Positions 32,344-41,858 of a stretch of 64,000 nt of DNA are shown here, piece by piece; position 1 is the first letter of the stretch; each line of letters starts with the position of its first letter. The notes under the pieces are model-generated. The model was given only the letters and a program-made list of their open reading frames with translations, was not told the DNA's origin and searched no databases. Origin of the DNA: JBDTCO01 sp039923495 (GTDB taxonomy: Bacteria; Myxococcota_A; Polyangia; Palsa-1104); assembly GCA_039923495.1 (NCBI GenBank), contig JBDTCO010000064.1, forward strand, positions 1 to 64,000. The letters are read 5' to 3'. The position numbers were made by a program, and so were the translations under genes.

Positions 32344-34260
32344 GTGGCGGGTTCAGGGGAGAAACCACCGGGTGCGAGCGCGTTCGACGCCACGTACGTG
32401 GCGGAACTCGATCCGGTGGCAATCGCCGACTCCGTCGAGGACGCGTCGTTCGTCGGTGGCATCATCGCGGAGCGTTACCGCGTCATCCGCGTGATCGGTC
32501 GCGGCGGGATGGGCACCGTCTACGAGTGTGAGCACGTCCAGCTACACAAGCGCGTCGCGCTGAAGGTCCTCGCGCACGCGGTCCGCAAGGACCCGGAGAC
32601 CGCCTCGCGCTTTCTCACGGAGGCCCGAGCCGCGGCGCAGATCGGGCACCCGAACATCGTCGACATCTTCGATCTCGGCGAGCTCCCCACCGGTGGGACG
32701 TTCATCGCCATGGCGTTGCTCGACGGTCACGATCTCGACCGCGAGCTCAAGATCAGGGGCGCGATGCCGTTTCATCGCGCGCGCTCCATCGTCAGTCAGG
32801 TCTGCCGTGCCCTCGCTGCGGCCCACGCGCTCGGCATCGTGCACCGCGACATGAAGCCCGCGAACGTCTTCCTCGCGCGCGACGCGGACGGGATCGAGCA
32901 CGTGAAGGTGCTCGACTTCGGCATCGCACACGTGCAGGACGCGGACGCGGACGCAGTCGGGCTCACGCAGACGGGCACGATCCTCGGTACGCCGGCGTTC
33001 ATGTCGCCGGAGCAGGGGCGGGGTACCGGCCTCGACCATCGCACCGATATTTATTCGGTGGGCTGCATCCTCTACATGCTCCTCACGAACGAGATGGTGT
33101 TCCAGGGGCCGACGGCGATGGCCGTGATCGCCCGCCACATGGTGGAAGCGCCGGTGCCGCCATCGCAGCGCGTGCCCGAGACGCACATCCCGCCCGAACT
33201 CGACGCCGTCGTGCTGCGCGCGCTCGCGAAGGATCCGGCCGAGCGCTACCAGACGATGAAGGAGCTCTGGGGGGCGCTCGAGGGGTTGAACGCCGAACCG
33301 GAGAGCTGGAGCGAGGCGACGTCGGGACGCTTCGGATCGGTGCGGGATCTGGCGGAGATGGTGCCTCCAGAACAGGAGGCGCCGATCGTCATCGACACCG
33401 CCGCGCTGCCGCCTGTCTCCCGTCGTTCGTTCCCGCTCGCACTCGCAGCCGGCGGGGCGCTCGTCGCGTCCGCGCTCGGGCTCGGCCTCTGGTGGCAAAC
33501 GCGTGCGCCGGTGCAGCCGCGCGTTGTGCACGTCCTCGAGCAGGTCGCGCTCGACGTGACCTCCAACCAGCCGGACGCGAAGGCGACGATCCGGGGTGTG
33601 ACGTATCCACTGCCGCTCCACACGCGACTGTCGCGTAGCGGTAACGCGGAGATGGTGGAGGTGTCAGCACCGTGCTGTGCACCGTCGAGATCGTGGACCA
33701 CGCTGGATCGCGACCGTGGCCTCGACGTCGCCCTTTCGCCCGTCGCGCCCGGGGTCGCACCGATCCCGCCGCTGCCGCTGCGTCATGGGACGCCGCATGG
33801 AACGCGGCTCATCCCGGCAGCAAAAGAACCAACCGCTTCGGTCGTGCAGCCGCCCGTCGTGTCGGCACCGCCCGTGGTCGTAGCGGCGCCCTTCGTCCCG
33901 CAGCCGCTGCCGGTCGTCGCGCCGAAGCCGGTGGTCGCGCCGAAGCCGGTGGTCGCGCCGAAGCCGGTCGTCGCGCCGATGCCGCCGCTCGTCATCGCGT
34001 CGCAGCTGATGCAGCGCCTCGTGCACGCGCACCAGGCTGCCGTCGACTCGTGCATCGCGGAAGACCCGTCCGCGAGCGGCAAGCTCGGGTATCGCATGGT
34101 CATCGCCGCGGACGGCAAAGTGGTTTCGGCTCAGCTGGTCGAGGCTGCCCGTCGGTATCCGTCCATCGAGTACTGTCTCGCGCACGCGCTGCCGCAGTGG
34201 AGCGTTGCGCCAGCGCCCGGGCGACGGGCCGAGGGCCGCGTCGTCATCGATCTAGACTGA
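32344..34260 (+). CDS. Ser/Thr protein kinase with TM helix and AgmX-like C-terminal domain
   Basis: A 638-residue kinase with GTG start. The catalytic domain (about 45-315) is complete: IGRGGMGTVY, Lys74 in VALKVL, HRDMKPANV (167-175), DFG (191-193), SPEQ (221-224). A TM helix spans about 363-383. Outside the membrane come a beta-like segment, a Pro/Val-rich stalk with four VVAPKP-type repeats, and a C-terminal ~80-residue AgmX/PglI-like domain with Cys pair (HAHQAAVDSCIAEDP and SIEYCLAHALPQWSV) around a hairpin LGYRMVIAADGKVVS. The receptor domain probably binds a periplasmic partner. It follows the unknown protein by 53 nt and may share its operon. Convergent with the TonB receptor gene. 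Confidence 0.92.
   Translation: MAGSGEKPPGASAFDATYVAELDPVAIADSVEDASFVGGIIAERYRVIRVIGRGGMGTVYECEHVQLHKRVALKVLAHAVRKDPETASRFLTEARAAAQIGHPNIVDIFDLGELPTGGTFIAMALLDGHDLDRELKIRGAMPFHRARSIVSQVCRALAAAHALGIVHRDMKPANVFLARDADGIEHVKVLDFGIAHVQDADADAVGLTQTGTILGTPAFMSPEQGRGTGLDHRTDIYSVGCILYMLLTNEMVFQGPTAMAVIARHMVEAPVPPSQRVPETHIPPELDAVVLRALAKDPAERYQTMKELWGALEGLNAEPESWSEATSGRFGSVRDLAEMVPPEQEAPIVIDTAALPPVSRRSFPLALAAGGALVASALGLGLWWQTRAPVQPRVVHVLEQVALDVTSNQPDAKATIRGVTYPLPLHTRLSRSGNAEMVEVSAPCCAPSRSWTTLDRDRGLDVALSPVAPGVAPIPPLPLRHGTPHGTRLIPAAKEPTASVVQPPVVSAPPVVVAAPFVPQPLPVVAPKPVVAPKPVVAPKPVVAPMPPLVIASQLMQRLVHAHQAAVDSCIAEDPSASGKLGYRMVIAADGKVVSAQLVEAARRYPSIEYCLAHALPQWSVAPAPGRRAEGRVVIDLD
33910..33981. repeat. Four 18-bp tandem repeats in the kinase stalk
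   Basis: The unit CCGGTGGTCGCGCCGAAG occurs four times (33910-33927, 33928-33945, 33946-33963, 33964-33981) with one or two changes in the outer copies, encoding P-V-V-A-P-K/M. It forms a Pro/Val/Lys stalk of variable-length type between the TM helix and the C-terminal domain. Confidence 0.88.
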
Positions 34261-34263
34261 CGC

Positions 34264-36276
34264 TCAGCGCGTGGCGTAGCTCAGCCGCAGGTACACCTCG
34301 CGCGAAGCGAGCGGGTACGGCGCGTGGCCCCCGTCGTACGGCTGCGCGACGCGGTAGAGCTGGCCGAGCGCATTTCGCACGCCGGCGGTGAGCTCGAGCC
34401 CGCGGATGCCGAGGTTGCGGTAGGACAGGTTCGCGCCGAGCAGCACCGTGTTCGGCTCCGCAGCGGCGCGTTTCTCCCCGTCGGGTCCCGGCGCGAGCAG
34501 CTCGTAGCGCGGGCTGAGATAGACGACGGTGATGCCGGTGTGCACGTGGTCGCGCCACAGCATCGCGCCGATGGAGAGCGTGAGCTTGTGCGCGGGCGCC
34601 GCGAGCAAGAGGTCGCTGTGGCCGGGCACTGCGTACGTCGCGACATCGTTCTGGTTGGCCGCCGTGTAGAACGAGTAGCCGAGCGTGCCGGTCATCCACG
34701 CGTACCGCGTCTTGAGCTGCGCCTCGATGCCGCCGGTCCCCGTGTTCCCCGCGTTGGAGTAGCGCTCGACGAGCGTCGTGGCATCGCTGCCGAAGACGAT
34801 CGCGCGCGTGATGCGGAGAAAGTACCCGTCGAGCGTGAATGCCCAGTGTCCCGAGAGCTGCACGCCGACCTCGGCCTCGGCGGTGTGGGTCCGCTCGGGC
34901 CGCAGCCCAGGGCTGATGCGCAGGTTCTCGAAGGCGGGACCGCGGAACGCGAGGCTGTAGAGGAGCTTGAAGTTGAAGCGGCCGACGACTCGCGTGAAGC
35001 CGACGCGCGGCACGACCGAGTTGCCGTACGCGGTGTTGTACTCGTAGCGGCCACCAACGGTGATGTTCGCCACCTTGTTGCGCCAGAACACCTGCGCATA
35101 TGCGGCCAGGTTGCCGTAGTCGACGCGCGGCGAGCTGCCGAAGAGCTGCTGGAAGCCGCTGAGCGTTGGGTCGTTGAGCTGCGCGTGGTCCCAGTAGCCC
35201 TCGAAGCCGAGGAGGATGTTCACGTCCTTTCGCGCGTCGATGCTGACGCCGATGCCACCGAGGAGACGAAGCGCGCTCTTGTCGTAAAAGGCGGAGCTCG
35301 TCTTGTCGAGCGTCTGCCACGGCGTCTGGTGCTTGAACGAGAAGCGCGGCAGCAGCGTGACCTTGTGGCCGACGTTCTTCTCGTAGCGGACATCTGCGTA
35401 GTAGCTGCGGAATCGCTGGTTCACCGGCGTGGGCAGCACGAGCCCGGCGCCATCCTGCGTCTGCATCACGTTGTCCTCGAACAGGAAGCGGGCGCTGAGG
35501 CCGCGATACGTGAGCGCGGTGTTGAGCAGGAACGTCTGCCTCTCCGACCCGCTACGGAGCGAGTACGAGGCGCCCTGGTCATCGTAATACGTGCGGTCGC
35601 TCTGGAGCCCCTTCAGGAACGCGACGTCCATCTTCACCGCCAGGCCGGGCACCTTCTTCAGCTCGGCGCCACCCGAGGCCGTGGCCATGAAGCGACCCCA
35701 GCCGTTCTCCATCTGACCGTAGTAGGTCGAAGCCGCGATGCCGTTGAGCTCCGCGGGTGCGCGCGTCGTGATCTTCACGACGGCCAGCTCGGCGTAGCCG
35801 CCGTAGATCGCCGAGCCCGGTCCGCGGATGACCTCGATGCGCTGGATGATCGACGCGGGCACGCGCATCCCGAGCGAGGTGGTCGAGTAGAGCGTCTCGT
35901 TGAGCTCGTGGCCATCGAGCAGGAAGAGCACCTTGCCTTCGTGTGCCCACTCGCCGCGAAAACTCACGCCGACGACGCCGCTGACGTCCACGCCCACCGA
36001 GAAGCCGGGCACGAGCTGCAGGAGGTCGAGCAGATCGCGCGCACCGGACGACACGATCTCCTCACGATCGAGCACCGAGACGATGCCGGGCGCGTCGCGC
36101 ATCGTGAGCGGCGTGTGTGAGGTGACACGCACCTCCTCGTTGGCCGGCTCGGGGAGCGGTTCGACGACGCCGACGACCTCTTCCGGCGGTACGATGGGCT
36201 GGAGGTCACCCGCGGGCTGCGCGAATGCAGACGCGCCACAGAACAGCGCGATGACGACGACCGGGAACCGGGTCAC
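34264..36276 (-). CDS. TonB-dependent outer-membrane receptor
   Basis: A 670-residue receptor with signal peptide (VVVIALFCGASAFAQPAG). The plug domain (about 45-165) is typical: MRDAPGIVSVLDREEIVSSG, DLLQLVPGFSVGVDVSG, GKVLFLLDGHELNETLY and RIEVIRGPGSAIYGGYAELA. The remaining ~500 residues show the alternating, aromatic-rich strands of a 22-strand barrel, ending in the family-typical VYLRLSYATR. Such receptors import metal chelates, vitamins or sugars at the expense of TonB energy; the substrate is not readable. The GTG start overlaps the stop of the P-type ATPase by 3 nt (GTGA at 36273-36276), so it is translated with that pump, which hints at a metal ion as a shared substrate. Confidence 0.93.
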   Translation of the reverse strand: MTRFPVVVIALFCGASAFAQPAGDLQPIVPPEEVVGVVEPLPEPANEEVRVTSHTPLTMRDAPGIVSVLDREEIVSSGARDLLDLLQLVPGFSVGVDVSGVVGVSFRGEWAHEGKVLFLLDGHELNETLYSTTSLGMRVPASIIQRIEVIRGPGSAIYGGYAELAVVKITTRAPAELNGIAASTYYGQMENGWGRFMATASGGAELKKVPGLAVKMDVAFLKGLQSDRTYYDDQGASYSLRSGSERQTFLLNTALTYRGLSARFLFEDNVMQTQDGAGLVLPTPVNQRFRSYYADVRYEKNVGHKVTLLPRFSFKHQTPWQTLDKTSSAFYDKSALRLLGGIGVSIDARKDVNILLGFEGYWDHAQLNDPTLSGFQQLFGSSPRVDYGNLAAYAQVFWRNKVANITVGGRYEYNTAYGNSVVPRVGFTRVVGRFNFKLLYSLAFRGPAFENLRISPGLRPERTHTAEAEVGVQLSGHWAFTLDGYFLRITRAIVFGSDATTLVERYSNAGNTGTGGIEAQLKTRYAWMTGTLGYSFYTAANQNDVATYAVPGHSDLLLAAPAHKLTLSIGAMLWRDHVHTGITVVYLSPRYELLAPGPDGEKRAAAEPNTVLLGANLSYRNLGIRGLELTAGVRNALGQLYRVAQPYDGGHAPYPLASREVYLRLSYATR

Positions 36277-39113
36277 CGCGAGAACAGCCTCTTCGAGAGC
36301 TTGCGGAGCTCGGCGTAGATGAACGGGAGGATCGACATGGCGAACACGAGGGCGACGTCACCGCCCGTCAGCGCCGAGGTCTTGAAGAGCGGGCGCAGCC
36401 CCGGTGTATAGATGGTCACGGCCTCGAGGACGACGCCGATGAGCGCCGCACCGATGAGCGCGCGGTTCGTGAAGAGGCCCTGCTCCACGAGCAGCGCGCG
36501 CTCCGAGCGACACGCGAACGAGTAGAAGAGGGGACCGACCGCGAGGATGGCGAACACCATGGCGCGAGCGTGCGCGAGCTCCTCCGCGGACGCAGCGTGG
36601 TGTGGGTCCTTCATCGAGCGCAGGAACACATAGATGGCGGTGGCGGCCATCACCGCACCCACGCCGATCATCTCGAGGTAGTCGTGCAGGCCAAGGATGG
36701 CGCCGCCCGGCTTGCGTGGCGGCTGCTGCATCTGGTTCTTCTCGCGAGGGTCGACGCCGAGCGCGAGGGCCGGTAGGCCGTTGGTGATGAGGTTGATCCA
36801 CAGGATCTGGATCGGTGCGAGCGGCGACTCCCAGCCGAGCAGCGCCGAGGCCAGCACGAAGAGCACCGCGCCGGTGTTCGACGACAGGAGAAAGATGATG
36901 AACTTGCGGATGTTCGCGTAGATGGTGCGACCTTCTTCGACGGCCGCGATGATGGTCGCGTAGTTGTCATCCGACAGGACGAGCGCGGCGGCCTCCTTCG
37001 TGACATCGGTGCCCGTCTTGCCCATCGCGATCCCGATGGACGCGGCCTTCACGGCCGGTGCGTCGTTCACGCCGTCGCCGGTCATCGCGCACAGGATTCC
37101 GCGCGCCCGGAGCGCCATCACGATGCGCAGCTTGTGCTCGGCGGTGGCGCGCGCCACGACGCGCACGCGGTCGACCTGCTCCTCGACGCGCTGCTGGTCC
37201 ATGGCGTCGAGATCGTGGCCCGTGAGGATGAGGTCGCCTTCTTCCCACAGGCCGATCTCGATGGCGATCGCGCGCGCGGTGGCGGGATGATCACCCGTGA
37301 TCATCATCGTGCGGATGCCGGCCGCGCGCGCCTCGGCGATTGCGGGGATGACCTCGGGTCGCGGCGGATCGACGATGGCCACGAGGCCGACGAGGGTGAG
37401 GTGCTCCTCCCAGCTCGCGTTCGGCGTGCACGGGCCGATGGGCATGTCGAAGCCGTCGCGACGGGCGAGCGCGATGACGCGCATCGTCGCATCGGCCCAC
37501 GTGCGAGCCTGTGCGAGCAGCGCTTCCTTGTGCGACTCGTCGAGGTCGACACGCTGGCCGTCGTGGAACGTGTGCGTCGTCCGTTCGAGGACGGCCTCGA
37601 GCGCGCCACGCACGTACGATCGCACGCTCGTGGCCTGCACCTGCACGAGGACCGAGGCCATGCGACGTTGCGATGTGAACGGCTGCTCACCGAGCACGTG
37701 ACCGTTCGCGTTGATTCCGGTGCGACGCGCGAAGATCAGCATCGCGGCGTCCGTCGCATCGCCCTGGACCTCGAAGGTGCCGTCGGCGCCATCGGACAGA
37801 TGCGCACCGCGCGCGAAGGCCGCGGCCTCGGCCAGGCGCCGCAGATCGTGGTCGCTGTCGTTCGCACAGCCGGGCTCGACGACGCGACCATCGGCCGTGG
37901 CGACCGATCCTTCGAGCTTGCGGGCCGCGCCGGTGACGATGTAGCGGATGCTGCCCGCCCACGTCTCGCGCACGGTCATCGCGTTCTGCGTGAGCGTGCC
38001 CGTCTTGTCGGTGCAGATGACCTGCACGGAGCCGAGGGTCTCGACGGCAGGTAGCCGCCGAACCAGCGCATTGCGCTTCGCCATGCGCTGCGTCCCCAGC
38101 GCGAGCACGATGGTGGTGACGGCGGGTAGACCCTCGGGGATCGCAGCGACGGCGAGCGCGACAGCAACGAGGAAGAGCTCGCGCGCCGTCTGGTGCGAGA
38201 GCGCCATGCCCGCGACGAAGACGAGCGCGGAGATGACGATGCAGCCGATGACGACGCGCTTGCCGAACGCGTCGAGCGCCTTCTCGAGCGGCGTCTTCTC
38301 CGGCTTGACGCGCGCGAGCATACCGGCGATGGCGCCGAGCTCGGTGTGCACACCGGTGTTGGCGACGATGCCGCGACCGCGACCGCGCGCGACCTTGGTG
38401 CCGAGGAAGAGCATCGTGCGACGCTCGGCCAGCGCAGTGCCGCGCTCGAGCTGCACCTCGGCTTCCTTGGAGACGGGGACGCTTTCGCCGGTGAGCGCGG
38501 CTTCTTCTACCTCGAGATCGTGACCGGAGATCAGGCGGACGTCGGCGCCGATGCGATCGCCGTCCTCGATGAGCACGATGTCGCCAGGCACGAGCTCGAC
38601 GGCAGCGAGCTCGACGGGCTTGCCGTCGCGTAGCACGCGTGCCAGCGGAGCGACCATCTGGCGGAGCGCATCCATCGCCTTCTCGGCGCGCCTCTCCTGC
38701 ACGATCCCGAGCACGGCGTTGATCACGACGATGGCCAGGATCGCGATGGAGTCGCCGAACCGCTCGACGAACGTGGAGCCCGGTAGCGGTACGAACAGGC
38801 CGAGCCCACCGGCGATGGCCGCAGCCCCGAGCAGCGCGAGCACGGTGAAGTCGCTGACCTGCGCGACGAGCTTCTTCCACCACGGCTCGGGCGGCTCCTC
38901 GGGCAGCGAGTTCGGCCCGACGCGCTCGAGGCGCTCCTTGGCGGCTGCCGCCGTGAGGCCCAGCTTCAGATCCGACTGCCAGTAGTCGGCGACGGCCTGG
39001 GCGGGGACGTGGTGCCACGCGAGCCGAGGCGCGTTGCCATCGGGTGCGCTGGGCAGGCCACTTCGCGCTGCGGTCGGTGAGTCCGTTGGCTCGACGGTAC
39101 CGGCGGCAGACAT
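36273..39113 (-). CDS. P2-type cation-transporting ATPase with altered ion-site residues
   Basis: A 946-residue cation pump of the Ca2+/SERCA-PMCA class, with ten TM helices. The phosphorylation site ICTDKTGTLT (Asp369), the TGES motif, MTGDGVNDAPAVKAA and TM4 AAIPEGLPAV (PEGL) are intact. Compared with SERCA, the TM5 ligand Glu771 is Ala749 (SSNTGAV), the TM6 ligand Asp800 is Asn778 (NLITNGLPA), and the KGAPE nucleotide loop is RGALE. The retained TM4 Glu and TM6 Asn would allow one ion site at most. The start is set at ATG 39113, preceded by AGAAGGA at good spacing; the frame is open to 39269. It is divergent from the YihY gene and overlaps the TonB receptor gene. Confidence 0.93.
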   Translation of the reverse strand: MSAAGTVEPTDSPTAARSGLPSAPDGNAPRLAWHHVPAQAVADYWQSDLKLGLTAAAAKERLERVGPNSLPEEPPEPWWKKLVAQVSDFTVLALLGAAAIAGGLGLFVPLPGSTFVERFGDSIAILAIVVINAVLGIVQERRAEKAMDALRQMVAPLARVLRDGKPVELAAVELVPGDIVLIEDGDRIGADVRLISGHDLEVEEAALTGESVPVSKEAEVQLERGTALAERRTMLFLGTKVARGRGRGIVANTGVHTELGAIAGMLARVKPEKTPLEKALDAFGKRVVIGCIVISALVFVAGMALSHQTARELFLVAVALAVAAIPEGLPAVTTIVLALGTQRMAKRNALVRRLPAVETLGSVQVICTDKTGTLTQNAMTVRETWAGSIRYIVTGAARKLEGSVATADGRVVEPGCANDSDHDLRRLAEAAAFARGAHLSDGADGTFEVQGDATDAAMLIFARRTGINANGHVLGEQPFTSQRRMASVLVQVQATSVRSYVRGALEAVLERTTHTFHDGQRVDLDESHKEALLAQARTWADATMRVIALARRDGFDMPIGPCTPNASWEEHLTLVGLVAIVDPPRPEVIPAIAEARAAGIRTMMITGDHPATARAIAIEIGLWEEGDLILTGHDLDAMDQQRVEEQVDRVRVVARATAEHKLRIVMALRARGILCAMTGDGVNDAPAVKAASIGIAMGKTGTDVTKEAAALVLSDDNYATIIAAVEEGRTIYANIRKFIIFLLSSNTGAVLFVLASALLGWESPLAPIQILWINLITNGLPALALGVDPREKNQMQQPPRKPGGAILGLHDYLEMIGVGAVMAATAIYVFLRSMKDPHHAASAEELAHARAMVFAILAVGPLFYSFACRSERALLVEQGLFTNRALIGAALIGVVLEAVTIYTPGLRPLFKTSALTGGDVALVFAMSILPFIYAELRKLSKRLFSR

Positions 39114-39187
39114 GGGATGTCCTTCTAACACGAACGTCGTCGTCGTTCTGCCTCCCTGGCAACGTCGCGTTTGGGCATAGTGCGGCC

Positions 39188-40051
39188 GTGATCTACGCGC
39201 AGGCGCGCAAGTTCGTGAAGCTGCTGGTCCAGGCAACCCTGCGCCACAACGTCGTCGATCTCGGGGCACAGCTCGCGTACTGGTCGCTGCTCGCGCTGTT
39301 CCCGTTCGTCATCTTCCTGCTCACGGTCATCGGCTACCTGCCGGTGCTGGGGCTCGACGAGCAGCTGATGACGTGGGTCGCGCCGTTCATGCCGCCGTCT
39401 GCGCTGACGCTCGTCTGGCAGACCGTGCACGAAATCGTGGGTCAGCAGCGCGGCGGTCTGCTCGCGATCTCGCTCATCGGTGCACTCTGGTCGGCGGCCG
39501 GCGGCGCGAGCGCGATGCAGGTCGCGCTCAACCGCGCCTACAACGTCCACGAGACGCGCCCGTACTGGCGGCGCAAGAGCGAGGCGATGGTGTTCACGCT
39601 CGGTGCCACCGTCCTGCTCGGAGTAGCAGTCGTTGGCGCCACCGTCGGGCCGGAGCTCGTGAGGCTGGTGCTCGACGTGTTCGGTGTGGCGTCGAGCTAC
39701 GGCGGCTTCGAGCACGTCTGGGCCTGGGTCCGCTACCCACTTTCGCTGGGTGCGCTCGTCGGCTTGTTGCTGGCGACGTACACGTTCCTCCCTTCCGTCC
39801 GTCATGGCTGGGACCTCGGCTCATACGGCTCTGTCGCGGCCGTGCTGTCGTGGCTCCTCACCACGTGGCTGTTCCGCGAGTTCGTCGGGCTCTTCAACTC
39901 CTACGCCCGCAGCTACGGCGCGCTCGCGGCGGTCGTCATCCTCATGACGTGGATCTATCTCTCGGGGATCGCCTTCATCATGGGTGCCGAGGTCAACGCG
40001 GTGCTTGCGCGGATGCGCAACGAGAACCACGAGGGTGAGCCGTCGACGTGA
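39188..40051 (+). CDS. YihY/UPF0761 family inner-membrane protein
   Basis: A 287-residue protein with six or seven TM helices and the family core: AQLAYWSLLALFPFVIFLLT, then WSAAGGASAMQVALNRAYNV (in part) and ETRPYWRRKSEAM, and the late FVGLFNSYARSYGALAAVVI followed by TWIYLSGIAFIMGAEVNAVL. The family is also called BrkB/virulence factor, but the reaction it performs is unknown; some members act in lipid or envelope homeostasis. The start is GTG 39188. It is 74 nt from the divergent ATPase gene and 42 nt from the polysaccharide deacetylase, and seems to open the envelope operon that continues to 44350. Confidence 0.92.
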   Translation: MIYAQARKFVKLLVQATLRHNVVDLGAQLAYWSLLALFPFVIFLLTVIGYLPVLGLDEQLMTWVAPFMPPSALTLVWQTVHEIVGQQRGGLLAISLIGALWSAAGGASAMQVALNRAYNVHETRPYWRRKSEAMVFTLGATVLLGVAVVGATVGPELVRLVLDVFGVASSYGGFEHVWAWVRYPLSLGALVGLLLATYTFLPSVRHGWDLGSYGSVAAVLSWLLTTWLFREFVGLFNSYARSYGALAAVVILMTWIYLSGIAFIMGAEVNAVLARMRNENHEGEPST

Positions 40052-40093
40052 CGGACCGTCTCGACGGTTGACCGATCGCAGCGTTGTGGCTAC

Positions 40094-40918
40094 ATGACGG
40101 AGATGGGCACCGCCCCCACGAAGATCGTCGTTCGCGTGATCCTGATCACCGCGTGCGCGCTCGTCTGCGTCGGCTGGCTCGGGACGATCGCAGCGATGGG
40201 GCAGGGTGGTCCTCGCACGAGCGCCGCAGTGGCGCTCGTGCTCCTGCTTTCGGCCGGCGCGTACCTCGCGTGGGTCTACCTGCCCGACGTCGATCTGCCC
40301 GGTCGCTCGCCCCGCCGTGGGCTGCCGTCCTCGGGCGCGCCGCGCGTCGCGCTCACCTTCGACGATGGTCCCAACGGCGCCGATACCGCGGCCATCCTCG
40401 ACGCGCTCCGCGAGCACGGCGCTCGTGCCACGTTCTTCGTCGTCGGTGAAGCCGTGCGCCAGTACCCCGAGCTCGTGCGCCGCATGGCCGACGAGGGTCA
40501 TGTCGTCGGGAGCCACACCGATGCGCACCGCAAGCTCGCGTGGCTATCGGCAGCCGACGTCGCGCGGGAGCTCGACGGCGCGCGCGAGGCCATCGTGTCC
40601 GCAGGCGCACCCGAGCCGCGCTGGTTTCGTGCGCCGCACGGCTTCAAGTCGCCGTTCCTGCCGTCGGCGCTCGCGCAGCGCGACCTGCGCCTCGTCGCCT
40701 GGAGCCACGGCGTGTGGGACACCGATCGTCCCGGCGTCGAGGTCATCGCCCAGCGCGCGATCGGCTGCCTGGACGACGGTGAGATCCTCCTCCTGCACGA
40801 TGGCACCCTCGGCGCCGATCGCACCCAGACCGCAGCAGCGCTTCGTCGCATCCTGACCGTTGCTCGTGACCGTGGCGTGTCGCTCGTCACCGTTCCCGAG
40901 ATCATGAATGCCGGCTGA
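40094..40918 (+). CDS. Membrane-anchored polysaccharide deacetylase (NodB fold, CE4)
   Basis: A 274-residue protein with two N-terminal TM helices (about 10-60), then a NodB homology domain. The catalytic motifs are readable: MT1 TFDDGPN, MT2 SHTDAH (metal-binding His-x3-His), MT3 RAPHG and MT5 LLLHDG. The enzyme probably removes N-acetyl groups from a glycan in the periplasm or a lipid-linked sugar. The stop codon lies inside the next gene (11-nt overlap at 40908-40918). Position between YihY and a UPF0104 protein suggests that its substrate is a membrane or envelope glycolipid rather than free chitin-like polysaccharide; this is an inference. Confidence 0.9.
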   Translation: MTEMGTAPTKIVVRVILITACALVCVGWLGTIAAMGQGGPRTSAAVALVLLLSAGAYLAWVYLPDVDLPGRSPRRGLPSSGAPRVALTFDDGPNGADTAAILDALREHGARATFFVVGEAVRQYPELVRRMADEGHVVGSHTDAHRKLAWLSAADVARELDGAREAIVSAGAPEPRWFRAPHGFKSPFLPSALAQRDLRLVAWSHGVWDTDRPGVEVIAQRAIGCLDDGEILLLHDGTLGADRTQTAAALRRILTVARDRGVSLVTVPEIMNAG

Positions 40919-41858
40919 GCGTCGGTCGAGGCTGCGCCTCGCGCTGCAGGTGCTGTCGGCCGCGGTGCTCATCGGCCTCGCCGCGCTGCTCTTCGAGAAC
41001 GTGCAGTGGCGCGAGTTCGGCGCCGCCCTCGCTCGCGCGTCGTGGCCGCTCGTCCTCGCCGCGGCGGCGCTCAACTTCGTCAACCTCGCGTGCAAGACGG
41101 CGCGGTGGCGCGTGTTGCTCGGTGGGCGCGTCGCGTACTGGCGGCTCTACCACTACCTCGTGACGTCGTACGCGGCCTCAGCGGTCCTGCCCGCGCGTGC
41201 CGGCGAGGCGCTGCGGGTGGTGCTCCTGCGTCGTCGCGACGGCCTCCCGCTCTCCGATGCGGTCGGCCCGCTCGTCGTCGAGAAGCTCTTCGAGGTGCTC
41301 GGGCTGCTCGTGATCGTGCTGCCCCTGCCGTTCGTCATGCCGCTGCCGCACTGGGCGCGCCTGTCCATCGAGGTCATCGCTGTCGGTGGATTGTCGTCGC
41401 TCGTCGTCGCGGTCGTGCTCGCGCGCGTGCTGGGGCGGGCCGAGAGCTCGAGGTGGCACGCGCTCGCGAGCGGGCTCTCGTCGATGCGCTCGCCGATGCC
41501 AATCGCGCTCGCGGCGCTGTACAGCGTGCTCGCGTACGCGGTCGACGCTGCGATGGTGTGGCTCGTGCTGCGCGCGCTGTCGATCCACGTGCCGTGGGCC
41601 ACGCCTGCGCTCGTGCTCCTGGGCGGCAACCTCGCCATCGCGGTGCCGTCGACGCCCGGGCAGCTTGGTGCGCTCGAGGCCGGCATCATCGCCGGCCTGT
41701 CCGTCGTCGGCGTTCCGCTCTCGGACGCGCTCGCGTTCGGGCTCGTCTATCACCTCATGCAGCTCCTCCCGGTCGTGCTCGTGGGCGCGACCGGGCTCCG
41801 CCTCGTCGCCGACGTCAAGGACGAGCTTGCAACACCCGCAGAGGCCTCTTCCCGATGA
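40908..41858 (+). CDS. UPF0104/LPG-synthase-like flippase-type membrane protein
   Basis: A 316-residue protein with eight or nine TM helices, of the family that forms the membrane half of lysylphosphatidylglycerol synthase and the hopanoid-cluster protein HpnL. Recognisable segments are LACKTARWRVLLGG, YLVTSYAASAVLPARAGEAL, and NLAIAVPSTPGQLGALEAGI, with the family P-x-x-x-G-x-x-E pattern. No synthetase domain is attached. It overlaps the deacetylase gene by 11 nt and the MMPL gene by 4 nt (ATGA). I infer a lipid-flipping or lipid-modification step that hands its product to the MMPL permease. Confidence 0.9.
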   Translation: MPAERRSRLRLALQVLSAAVLIGLAALLFENVQWREFGAALARASWPLVLAAAALNFVNLACKTARWRVLLGGRVAYWRLYHYLVTSYAASAVLPARAGEALRVVLLRRRDGLPLSDAVGPLVVEKLFEVLGLLVIVLPLPFVMPLPHWARLSIEVIAVGGLSSLVVAVVLARVLGRAESSRWHALASGLSSMRSPMPIALAALYSVLAYAVDAAMVWLVLRALSIHVPWATPALVLLGGNLAIAVPSTPGQLGALEAGIIAGLSVVGVPLSDALAFGLVYHLMQLLPVVLVGATGLRLVADVKDELATPAEASSR

